From Cyprinodon diabolis (lineage: Eukaryota > Chordata > Actinopteri > Cyprinodontiformes > Cyprinodontidae), in NCBI GenBank assembly GCA_030533445.1, contig CM060070.1, positions 35,952,501 to 36,016,500 on the forward strand: 64,000 nucleotides of DNA, read 5' to 3'. The notes beneath the pieces were generated by a model that worked only from the letters and a program-made list of their open reading frames with translations, was not told where the DNA came from and ran no database searches. Made by a program: the position numbers and the translations under genes. Shown piece by piece: positions 54,801 to 64,000 of this stretch (position 1 is the first letter of the stretch; every line of letters begins with the position of its first letter).

Positions 54801-57800
54801 GTTGGAAAAAAGCCCCAGCTGACGAGTATCGACTTAAAAAAGTACACCATCTCCGACTCTGATGGGGAGAGTTCTGGAACAGAGTATCGGCCCACATCGC
54901 TGAGCAATCTCCAGCAAAGAAAGGCCAACATTATGTCTGCTAGGGAGGCTTTAGAGAGCGAAGCAAAAGACAGAAGCAAGAGTATAAAGGGTGCACTTAC
55001 ACAGAGGAACAAGGAGGAGCTTTCACAGGACTTAGACAGCCAGGAAAAAAACAAACAAAAGGAGAAGGTGCAAAAAAAGAAGGTGGGAGACCAGAGTGTT
55101 GGCAGTAAAAGCAGTAAACATGAGAAAACACAAACAACCGATAAGAGCATGAAGACATCGTTGGGAGTTAAAAGTAGCAGCGGCAGTTCTAGTAGTACAA
55201 AAGACAAAGGATCAGTAAAGAACTCCAAACAGGACTCTGCTAAGAAAGAGAACAAGAGTCAGAAGAAAGATGATGGTAAAAACAGGGTAAAGGTGAAGGC
55301 ATCGCTTCAAGTTCAGCGGGAAGGAAGGGATGAAAAGAAATGTGACGGTAAGAATAAGACGGTGGAAAAAGTTAAACGAGACTTAAGTCAACAAGACAGA
55401 GATGTTCGAGAAAGTAAAAGACAGAAAACATCGGAACGAGAGAAAGAAAAAGACCAGAGCAAGCATAGAAACGGCAAATTGGATGGAAGTCAAAAAGAAA
55501 AGGACATCAAGAAAAGTAAGAGCAGCTCCGGCAGCTGCAAGGGGAGCTCGGCTAAAGCGAAGCAAAACACCAGCTTGTCAAAAAAGAAACAAGAGGACAA
55601 AAGTCTGACTCTAAGCCACAGCGATCTGTTTGGTGACGAGAGCCCAGAGGAGGCCGAACCCATGGAGGCGGACTACGACGAAGAGTCCGAGGAAGATCTG
55701 GTGAGGAAATCAGCGGCCGCGTTAAAGAGGGGGCGTCTGAACAAGAGGAAGGCTTCAGAGCGCACACCGTCTTCCTCAGAGGACGAAGCCGACCGGCACC
55801 TGGAGCGCAGCGAGACGACTTGGGAGGAGCCTCACAGCGTCAGAGTCGACTTTTCCGTGTTTCAGGATGATCTGGATTTTGAGTCCGACCCGATGGAAGA
55901 GTGTTTGCGCATCTTCAATGAATCCAACGATGTGAAGAAGGAGGACAAGGGAAGACAAGCAAAGCAGGTACCGCTTTGTTTCTCCTTCACTTTTCATTCA
56001 TATGAGAACTGATCTCAGAGCAGTGATCTTTTCTTCTACTTTTTCAGGCGTCCAGAGATTCAGAGGAGGAGAGGATCACAGATGGCACTTTAACCACCGT
56101 CTACCCCGGCCAGAAGAAGAGAGTTTCCCATTTTGTTGCCAAAGGAGATGTAAGTTAGCAGCTCTGGACTGGCATGGTTTATTTTACCTAAACACTTTGT
56201 AGTATTTGTTCCTCATTATTGTCTATAAGGAATCTTTTCATGTTCTTACCAGCATGAAAAACAGGTGTTTGGATTTCTATATTTTCCTGTATCACAGTGT
56301 GTTTTTTTTCCCCCTAACCAAACCAGTTTCAGTCCTGTTTCAGAACCGTTGCTGTTTTTCTCAAGAATGAAATGATCCACTTTCTGTAGAAGTCTGAACC
56401 AGAGATGCTATGATAAGCTGGAAAATTTCATTCAAAGCCCATTTTCCTAAATATAAAGAGTGAAACTAACGTTAGCTTAGCTCATATGAATCTACAGGCA
56501 CATAAACAGAAGCAACCAAAGAAAGCAAAGGATGATGCACTCATGCGGTTGACATATTGGGCTCTAGTGGCCCTGAATCCAGAGAGATTGTACTGTTACT
56601 AGTAGGGCTGGGTATTGTTCCAAAATTTTCTGTGCTGGTACCAATACCGATACCTTCACTTCGATACCGGTTCCTGAACGATACTTTTTTCGATACCAGT
56701 TTTATAATATCAATTCGAAGAAAAAGAAAATTACACAACATAAAAAAGTACAAATCTTGAGTTTTATTTTAAGCTCTGATTTTTCCATTTACATTTTTCC
56801 TCTTACATAAAAAAAAAAAAAATTCAGTGTCTAATATTCACTGTTACATTGTGAGGACCTTTTTAGTTAGCAGTTTTTCTTTAGAAAAATTAACATGTCT
56901 GCTTTCTCAGGAGACAAACAAGCCCATTGAATGGGATCCTTCTGACAGCGCACCGCTGGTAACTGGGGGTCTGAGCGGCTCCGACAGAAATATTGGAAGG
57001 CAGGATGAACTGACTGCACTGATTAAGTTTTCAGGTGGATTTTCCCACTTAAAAACATAATAAAACTACTTTATTCCCACTGATCACAGCAAATATAGCT
57101 GCAAGGCAAATAAAGGATAGAGTAGCTCCGCCCAACGCGCGTCAGAGCCACTTTTCGACCGCGCAGCCAGAGCAGCAAAGCTTCTTCAGCCGCGCGTCAG
57201 AAGCTGGTACAAGCAGCAAAAAAGGAAGCAGCAGACATGATTTTGCTGCTCCTGCTGCGTCCTGTTTGAAAGCAGCATGATTCACTCCCCTCTGGCTTTG
57301 CTCTGCCCACGGGCTGCTGAGAGGAGGATGGTTGCGCCGGCTGCGGTCCGCTCTTCTTGCAGTCAAACACCGAGCAACTTTCTGCTCTTAAATTGTTTCC
57401 GTGCACGATGTATTGCATTGCACACTATTGGCATCAGTCTTAATAAAGTGAAGCCGCACTTTTGACCTGGGGGGCATTTTAAAGGGGTTCCACGACGCTT
57501 CAACCAGTTCACAACAGATACACATCAACCCTGGCTGTAGGCGTGACCACCTGTGTATTTTTCCTGGATGACGCAATCACGTTAAGTGTTACAGCCAATC
57601 ACCGAAACTTGGTACCGAAAGACGAGGCATGTTTCGATACTCTGTAGAACCGAAGCATTTCGGTCGGTACCATAAAAGAACCGATGTTCGGTACCCAGCC
57701 CTAGTTACTAGCCAGGGTGCACCGATTACAGGTTTCTGGCCGATCACCGATTCCTGATCTGTAAAAAGATCATGCAGATTCAGATTTTGATGATACAGAT

Positions 57801-60800
57801 TTCCTTTTATAACTGACTGTCAGTTGTTATAAGATCCCAAGACACAAGATATGTCAATCATATTTTACTGGGGAAAAAAAGTAATAATTGTCTGTGAAAT
57901 AATAAAAACTTTTCGAAAAAATATAAATTAAAGTTTAAAGCTTTGACAGTGTGTGGTTATCAGACATTTACAGAGCTAGATCAGATTAGTGGAAAAGGTC
58001 GATTTCAAATCTAAGTATCTGCCAATCGTCGATCTCCCAAAATTAAGAAAATCGTGTCTGATCAGTCAGCCAATAAATCTGTGCACCCCCTAGTTACTAG
58101 CGCTGTTTAACAGGTATTTGTTGGTGCCTCCAGTGGAACGTTAAACCTGGACTTGCATGAAGTGCATTAAATCATAAATTCAAACCTAATCTACTGTGCT
58201 TGTTGTTAGCATATCTTCTTGCAGTGGTGCTGCTCTCTGAAACAGGAGAGGCTCGGTGGTGTTAATTAAATCTAAACATAACATATTGCATTAACAAATG
58301 TTGAAACACATAATTCACATTACTACAAATGGTGAAAATAGCTTTTATGGAGTGCATTGAAATGATAAACTCCAGAAACCTCCGGAAGAGGTCAGCAAAA
58401 GACAACTGTTCTGATTCAAGGATAACTTTTTCCTCTCTTCTGTCTCATGAGGAAAACGCACCCTCTGTCTGGTCACTGTCAATCAAATATCTTTTAGTGT
58501 GTTTGACCTATCAGCATCGAGCAGCCAGCTTCATGACCCACCCCCTGACTCGCCCCTGCTCCATAGATCCCCTATGTGTGTTATCCAATTACAGTCCTAC
58601 TTTCTCACTGTTTGCTTCAATACACAGAGGTTCAAAACTCAGCGGGGATTTCTCATAGAGACTGCGAGATTGCATCAGAGAATGGGCTCTGAGTAATGCT
58701 GAGTAATGCACAACATACAACAAAATAATAAAATGAAATTTGGGCCACATTTAACATTTAAAAATGTATATTTGACCAATTATTTTACTAAATTGATGAG
58801 GGCAGTTTTAGTCTCCCTAGTATCAATGAGAGATCTCCGCTGTCTTCTTCTGTCATGTGACAGTTTTTTGTGGAACACTCTCTACCTTTTTATCATCAAA
58901 TCTTTGCCTTTTGAACGCAGCAAAGCATAGAGCTTTGTCATACTGGTCTCAACTTGAGGAGTTTATTTAGTGTTTAAACCTACAAACAGAACAATTTAAA
59001 GTTAATTCTGCATCCATTGAACAGTGTTTATAATCCCCAACTTGCTTCTGGATCCATTCATTTTTCTGCTCTAGCATGGCTCCTTTCTTTCTGGCATTAC
59101 TTCTTTTGCAAGGCTATGCTTAAGAATGAAAACAAGAGCCATCTAGAGGATGGTAAAGAAATTCCTTTAAGTGCATGATACCAATGAATCAAATTGAAAA
59201 AAATTTAATCTGTTTTTAATAACCATTATTTAAAAATTATTTGAGGCCCAATGAATTGGGGCCACGTGGTACTAAATCTCCTTGTGTAAAGCCTTCAGTA
59301 TGTGTGTGGAAAGTGTTTATGTGCTTGTAAATATTTTACAGCTGCTGTTCTGAGTATTTAAAGGGAAACACTGTTTTTTTTACATTGGGCCCTTGATTTT
59401 ACGTTATTACATCATGTTCTACTCACCCATATGAGTTTTGTGTCATTTGGAGCCGTTCTGAAGATATTCTGTTAGGTTATATCCAAGTAATGTCTTCCTA
59501 TGGGCAACGACTTGAAGGCACAAACTAAACTGTTCATAATTAATCATCTATGGTAAGCCAGCATTCATAACATGTAGGCAAATCACTGTCCCCAGACATC
59601 CGCGGTTATATTTTTTATATTTATATTTTTTAAAAACAATGCGGAGTGTGTATGACGTCATCCGCGCACCGGCTACCGTTCATTCATCCTGTCCGCTAAA
59701 CTGCAGCTAGTTTTACTTACATGCCCTCACTCGACCTATTGTTACCTAATAGATAATTTACTAGTTTTATCACGTCTCCTTCTGCAAACTTGCTGTGTGC
59801 ACTTGGCTAGCGTAGCCGCCTGTGGCCCGGGCTTCCTGTCACAACTCCAGTCCGGCGAGCGAAAGACGTCATACACACTCCGCTTTGTTTTTCAAAAATA
59901 TAAATATAAAACATATAACCGCGGATGTCTGGGGGACAGTGATTCGCCTACATGTTATGAATGCTTGCGTACCATAAAGAATAAATTATGAACAGTTTAG
60001 TTTGTCCCTTCAAGTCGTTGCCCATAGGAAGACGTTACTTGGATATAACCTAACTGAATATCTTCAGAACAGCTCCAAATGACACAAGACTCATATGGGT
60101 GAGTAGAACATGATGTAATAACGTAAAATCTAGGGGCAAATGTAAAAAAAACGGTGTTCCCCTTTAATGCGTCTTTACCCTCTTTCCAGAATTCTGACTT
60201 CATCAAAAACCGGCCTGTTAGCATGTTCAATCATTTAATAAACAAAATGATATTGAGACATTTAATGTTAACCTTTTCCAGTTTTTTTTTAGGACAAACC
60301 TGTCAACTACAACTTTATTGGCCCTAAAGTATGAGAAGACTTTTCTTATTAACTGACAAGAACATCATTTTACTAAATACATTTCCTGTTATGCCATAGC
60401 TGGACAAGTAGGCCCAAATTTTGGCCCAAGTTCCAAACAATGATGACATAATGAAAACAAAGACCAGCTTGTTTTAGAGGAAGATCAGGAACATCTCAAC
60501 TTTTGGCTAAATTTGGTCTTTACCTTCAAGAATTTTATCTGAGCAAAGAGTGAGAGAGAATTTCCCCACAAATTAAGACATGTACTTCACAACATGCTGG
60601 GACATTTTTATGTCTTAACTCATCTAGAGTTCGGGAGTGGTGACATAAGTAAACCAGGAAGTAAAGCTTGAAAACAAGATATGAAAATATACCAATAAGA
60701 ATTCAGGGGTTTTTCACTGATGGGATTTCATGGAAAAGTCTGAGAGAGATGCCGGGACTCTGATCGGGCGACAGTCTCTTTGTATTAACAAGTCTCTTCC

Positions 60801-63343
60801 TGATCACATATTTAAAGCTGATTCTGTATAAAACGGCAGTATAGAAAAATTCAGCTTTTTTGTTTTAGAATGGTATAATTTCAGGAATTGTAGTTTATTT
60901 TAATCTTATCCTGAAATCAACTGAGACAAGTAAAGTCAGCAATGCATAATAAAAAAAAAACACCTCATCTTTAGCAGCTTTTAAGATACCTCAATGAAGT
61001 ATTTTAAACATATTAGGATAAGAAGACTCCCTACTGTGCAACATGGAGGAGGCTCTGTGATGCTCTGGGGCTGCTTTACTTCATCTGGCACAAGGTGCTT
61101 GAATCTCTGCAGATACAATGACATCTCAAGACTTCTAATGGATTCTAGAGAGAAACGTGCTGCTCTGAGTCAGACAGCTTGGTCTCAGTCGCAGGTCAGC
61201 AGGATGTTGACACAAAACGAACAAATAAAAACAGCCTAGAATGGATAAATACTGGTCTGTTCTATTGTGGTTTTGTTTTTATTAAATTTTTATTTATTGT
61301 TTTGTTTTCTATAATCTTTTTACTGCTGTAAACACCAGAATGTCCCCATTGTGGCACAATGAAGGGATTTTCTATTCTATTCTATTTTAGATGATAAAAT
61401 GAATTCCCTGACTTTACACAGGCCAATTCGGTATCATATTAATTAGAAATATAAAAATCAAAATAGCTATCCTCCTCATTTGTACATGTCTTTGACATGA
61501 GTTTGTTTTCTTGAATAACCTCCTTTCAGGTATTTTACCTTTGAATCTGAAGGCATTCTTTTTGTCTTTCACTCTTCTGCAGATATGCCTTTTGTTTCAC
61601 CACTGGGAAAAAAAACTGCAGAACTCAGTTAGATTGTAAAGCTTCATCTTTATGACAGAAAAAACAGAGAAAGACTCAACAAGTATGACTTATTAGGAGG
61701 AGTTGATTATCAAAATCCTCTTCCTTCTTAAAAGCATGTCAGCAAAAATACTATATATTCACTGTGAATCATGTTGGAGGGTGGAGAAGCCATGATTTGA
61801 ACATGTTCTGGAGCAAAGAATGAAAGTTTTAAATAACCAAGCCTAAAATCAGACCTCAACCTGACGGAAACACCTGTAAAGCTGCACAAAAATAGCAACG
61901 AATCCCTGTGACATAAAAGCAATGTTATACTAAGGAATGTCCGCCAAAGTTTTGAACAGTGTGAAAGGCCAATAAAGTCACATAGAAAATACCTTTTTTA
62001 GGCTGATGAAGGGGTTCTACAAGCCAATGAAGAACAGGCTGTACTGATAATAACAGTGTTGAAGACAAAAAAGAAATAGACATAGTTAAGATTGTCCTGA
62101 GATGTGTCTTTACTTTTGATAAATAAAAACATTTTTATACATATTTAGCTATATTGGATTGAAAGTAATAAGTCATATCTAAGTTTACTATGAATGTTAG
62201 AGCAGCGGCTTGTTCAGGTAGCTAAATGAATGTGAATGATTGTGTTTATTAATACGGTCAGTATGTATCAAACCCTCATGGTACCGATCTTTTTTACTTT
62301 TACTCTTCAGACTGATGCACCTTCAAAGACTGTGGTCCGACCTTACAAGAGGCCCACACCTCAGGAGGTCTGCTTCCAGCGCATGCAGCTGGCTCAGCAG
62401 CAAGCCGCTCAGCTCTCCGCCTCAGTCAAAGCTGCCTCACAGAGCTCCGCCTCCAACCTTCCTGGAGAAAAGAAGAGAATCGCTCACCGACCCAATCCAC
62501 AGCTGGCATCCACTAAGACAAGTAGGACAGTCTCTTGACTCTGAATCAAAGGTTTGTGCATCTGTGTGATCAAAGCATTGCAGTCATGCATGGATGTTTG
62601 TCCCAGCAGGTCCAGCACATGGAAAACCAGCTGTGGGTGAGCCCCCTCAGGGGGTGAAGAGCCAAACCATGGCTGGCATTCTGTCCAAGACCTCATCTAC
62701 GATGCTGCAGAAGAGGACGGCTCACACACCCACCATGAAGGTGCCAAACCTCTGCTTATTTGATGTTTATATATTCTAAATAATCACCTTCCAGATGTGC
62801 ATGTTATTCTTATTTATATATAGGTTTATATGAGTGTTGGAAATCTGTAGAAGGTTTGGGAACATCCTCATAACGTACCTTTAAGGTACCTGGGGAAAAA
62901 AATGGTTGTTTAAGGAACCTGAAGCAACATTTTGTAATCAGTAACCCAGTGCCTGTTCTGCCTGTTTTGTTGTTGTTTTTTTCAGAGCACCTCCATGAAG
63001 CGGCCTGTCATTCCCACTGAGTTTGGGGCAAAAGTTCCCACCAACATCCGCCAGCGCTACCTCAACACTTTTATAGACGAATGTGTGAAGTTCTGCCCGT
63101 CGGAGGAGGCTGCATTTCGGATGGTGTGTGAATCATTGAGAAAATGTTATGTCCCCCACCTTTTTTTCTTTTACATTAAAAGGGGTCTGTTTTTTTTTTT
63201 TTTTTTTTTTTTGCTTCAGGCCCTCGATGAGGAAAAGCTTGTGTATGATCGCAGTAGCAGTAAAAACATCTACCTCAACGTCGCTGTGAACACGCTGAAG
63301 AAGCTGCGGGGCAAAAGCGGCTCGTCTTCGTCGCCTGTCACCA
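48817..63343 (+). CDS. rexo1: RNA exonuclease 1 homolog / Elongin A-binding protein 1 (5' part, partial)
   Basis: The exons are 48817-48988, 54169-55967, 56048-56149, 62311-62521, 62610-62740, 62986-63123 and 63220-63343. All are in phase and give about 892 residues; the human protein is about 1,221. The N-terminus has a CCCH-type finger (C13, C29, C34, H38) after [14 protein letters not shown]. Further on come [11 protein letters not shown] (about 539-549), [13 protein letters not shown] (631-643) after a Lys/Ser-rich charged region, and [10 protein letters not shown]. The EloA-BP1 domain follows, with [38 protein letters not shown] and [16 protein letters not shown]. All these are REXO1 signatures. 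The DEDDh exonuclease domain should lie in the next exons, beyond the window; the last donor seen is GTAAGG at 63344. The start ATG has A at -3. REXO1 acts in the nucleus and binds Elongin A through the domain seen here. The gene is intron-rich, with large repeat-filled introns. Confidence 0.94.
50093..50335 (-). pseudogene. Possible exon relic of a P2X7-like / transposon-associated protein
   Basis: The minus-strand frame of 77 codons contains [14 protein letters not shown] within an acidic Ser/Glu-rich sequence, followed by a donor-like GTAAAT. The YMFEP wording resembles the N-terminal exon of a large family of fish proteins annotated as P2X7-like. Position inside an intron on the opposite strand suggests a duplicated or transposed fragment. 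Low confidence. Confidence 0.25.
51028..52166. mobile_element. hAT-type element (1139 bp) with 8-bp target duplication
   Basis: Perfect duplicates TGTCAGAC lie at 51020-51027 and 52167-52174. The ends CAGGGCTGGACTGGGAG and GGCCAGTCCAGGTATG are inverted repeats (CTGGACTGG shared). Near the left end is a perfect palindrome at 51061-51107. The interior has no transposase frame; the 113-codon frame at 51658 has no known domain. Confidence 0.85.
52945..53060 (+). repeat. Probable LINE 3' end
   Basis: Contains GCACTGTATATACTCTATA, CATGCACCTTTTTCTAC and an end reading GTGAGATCAATAAAG. It matches the family seen at 14810-15010. Confidence 0.4.
56603..57703. mobile_element. hAT-type element (1101 bp)
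   Basis: The ends TAGGGCTGGGTA and TACCCAGCCCTA are exact inverted repeats. Subterminal words GATACC, GGTACC and CGATAC recur at both ends. The flanks GTTACTAG at 56595-56602 and 57704-57711 are a perfect 8-bp duplication. The interior has no transposase frame I recognise, so it is non-autonomous. Confidence 0.88.
57712..58092. mobile_element. Second hAT-type element (381 bp), directly adjacent
   Basis: The ends CCAGGGTGCACCGATT and AATCTGTGCACCCCCTA are imperfect inverted repeats of the AGGGTGCAC type. It is flanked by GTTACTAG at 57704-57711 (shared with the neighbour) and 58093-58100. Thus the same octamer occurs three times around two unrelated elements. Confidence 0.75.
59358..60167. 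mobile_element. Foldback DNA element with about 313-bp arms and TTAA ends
   Basis: Arms of about 59358-59670 and 59855-60167 are reverse complements with few mismatches. They run from AGGGAAACAC and its partner GTGTTCCCCT to GCGGAGTGTGTATGACGTC and its partner. TTAA flanks both ends (59358-59361 and 60164-60167), as for piggyBac or Kolobok targets. The 180-base loop is unique. No coding frame; a MITE-like element. Confidence 0.8.
60994..61130 (+). pseudogene. Tc1-like transposase relic
   Basis: The frame includes [19 protein letters not shown], the conserved segment of Tc1 transposases around the second catalytic Asp region. Sequence before and after does not continue the family, so the copy is a broken fragment. 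Confidence 0.7.
61322..61390 (+). repeat. LINE-like 3' tail with (TATTC)n microsatellite
   Basis: CCCCATTGTGGCACAATGAA then GGGATTTTCTATTCTATTCTAT. The wording of an untranslated LINE end followed by a short pentamer repeat is common in fish. Confidence 0.4.
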
Positions 63344-64000
63344 GTAAGGATCCTCCGTTCCCATCTAAAGGATCTATCCACTATGGTTCAAATCTTTTTG
63401 AGGTTAAAATAATCAGAACGCAAATAATCGTTTCCACTCTAACTCTGACCTATGTGTCTACAATACACCTGAAAATCAACCTATCAGAGGGAATAACATA
63501 GAATGGGTTTGTGTCCTTAAATCAGCATTATTTTAGTTACCTTCTCATTTACTTTCATGGATTTTTGTATATATTCACACACACATCAATTTCAAACAGA
63601 TGGTATCGGTATTAGTCGAAACTGCACAGCCAGGTATCGGGTATCGGGGCCAAAAAAATGCCGTCGGCACAACACTAGTTTTAACTGATCAAATATAATA
63701 TAAGAAAAAAAGATAACTGTTGGTAGGTACAAACACTTAAGGTCTGAAATCTGAACCTGAATCAGAGATTCCTGGAGAAAAGGCTTGATAAGGTAGAGAT
63801 CATGGGATAAAAGTTTTTTAGGGCCGTTACTGATTATTTTGACCTCAGTCTAACCCAGAGGTCTTAATGGTCGTACTTAAACTGACTCAAAAATAAATTT
63901 TTAGTCATTTTTATTAATATTCAAGAAGCTAAACAGAGAATCCATATCAACTAGATGCATATCTGTAACTTTTTGACTGTCTCTGACTTTGGTTCAACTA
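63344..64000 (+). other. rexo1: rexo1 intron (window end)
   Basis: Starts with donor GTAAGG. About 63595-63680 (GATGGTATCGGTATTAGTC, then GTATCGGGTATCGGGGCC) is a fragment of a GATACC-rich hAT-like repeat. No further exon is seen before the window ends. Confidence 0.6.

Larger units (their letters stand above)
56150..62310 (+). other. rexo1: rexo1 intron 3 (6.2 kb), transposon-rich
   Basis: The flanking exons join directly (GD to TDAPSKTVV), as in vertebrate REXO1, so nothing inside is needed as an exon. Content is two adjacent hAT-type elements (56603-57703 and 57712-58092), a long-armed foldback element (59358-60167), a Tc1 relic (60994-61130) and a LINE-like tail (61322-61390). 58.1-59.3 and 61.4-62.3 kb show nothing I recognise. 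Confidence 0.8.

Noticed and set aside
54692..55255. 187-codon minus-strand open frame opposite rexo1
   Set aside because: It is the antisense of the Lys/Ser-rich part of rexo1 exon 2. The Phe/Leu/Ser composition is the expected shadow of AAG/AGC-rich coding sequence.
56827..57060. Possible extra rexo1 exon (frame containing [12 protein letters not shown] after a CTTTCTCAG acceptor)
   Set aside because: It lies inside the hAT-type element 56603-57703, and the flanking rexo1 exons already join in phase with the conserved sequence.

Overview
The window is nuclear DNA of a ray-finned (teleost) fish. It shows large AT-rich introns, GT-AG splicing, vertebrate-type coding exons, a tRNA-derived SINE family with Pol III-like boxes, Tc1 and hAT transposon debris, and long (TA)n and (CA)n microsatellites. 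Three protein-coding genes could be reconstructed by joining exons in phase, all on the + strand: a MOB3A-like MOB kinase activator (CDS 6517-15380, 3 coding exons, 216 aa), an MKNK2-like MAP kinase-interacting kinase (CDS 34632-41660, 13 coding exons, 475 aa) and the 5' two-thirds of a REXO1-like RNA exonuclease / Elongin A-binding protein (CDS from 48817, about 892 codons, running off the right edge). From memory, human MKNK2, MOB3A and REXO1 all lie on 19p13.3, so this looks like a conserved vertebrate block.

Layout: 1-517 is the 3' end of a Tc1-like transposon. 518-3400 holds SINEs and older repeats. About 3400-3664 is the likely mob3a promoter and non-coding first exon. mob3a occupies 6416 to about 15770. 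15.8-33.9 kb is intergenic and repeat-rich, with no gene I can support. mknk2 runs from a TATA box at 33937 to a poly(A) signal at 44235. 44.3-48.6 kb is intergenic. rexo1 starts from a promoter with CRE and TCTCGCGAGA motifs at about 48648-48677, and its introns are full of DNA transposons.

The genes act in separate processes: MOB3 is a zinc-binding kinase adaptor, MNK2 phosphorylates eIF4E downstream of ERK/p38, and REXO1 is a nuclear RNA exonuclease and Elongin A partner. Nothing in the sequence shows that they form one pathway.

The unusual material is non-coding. It includes a perfect 35-bp hairpin in the mknk2 3' UTR, two arrays of a 20-bp unit built on a palindromic EcoRI-containing core, and several hAT-type elements with exact 8-bp target duplications. 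Two of those elements are stacked on one target octamer, and one has split a SINE. There are also several long-armed foldback elements. I found no convincing novel protein-coding system.
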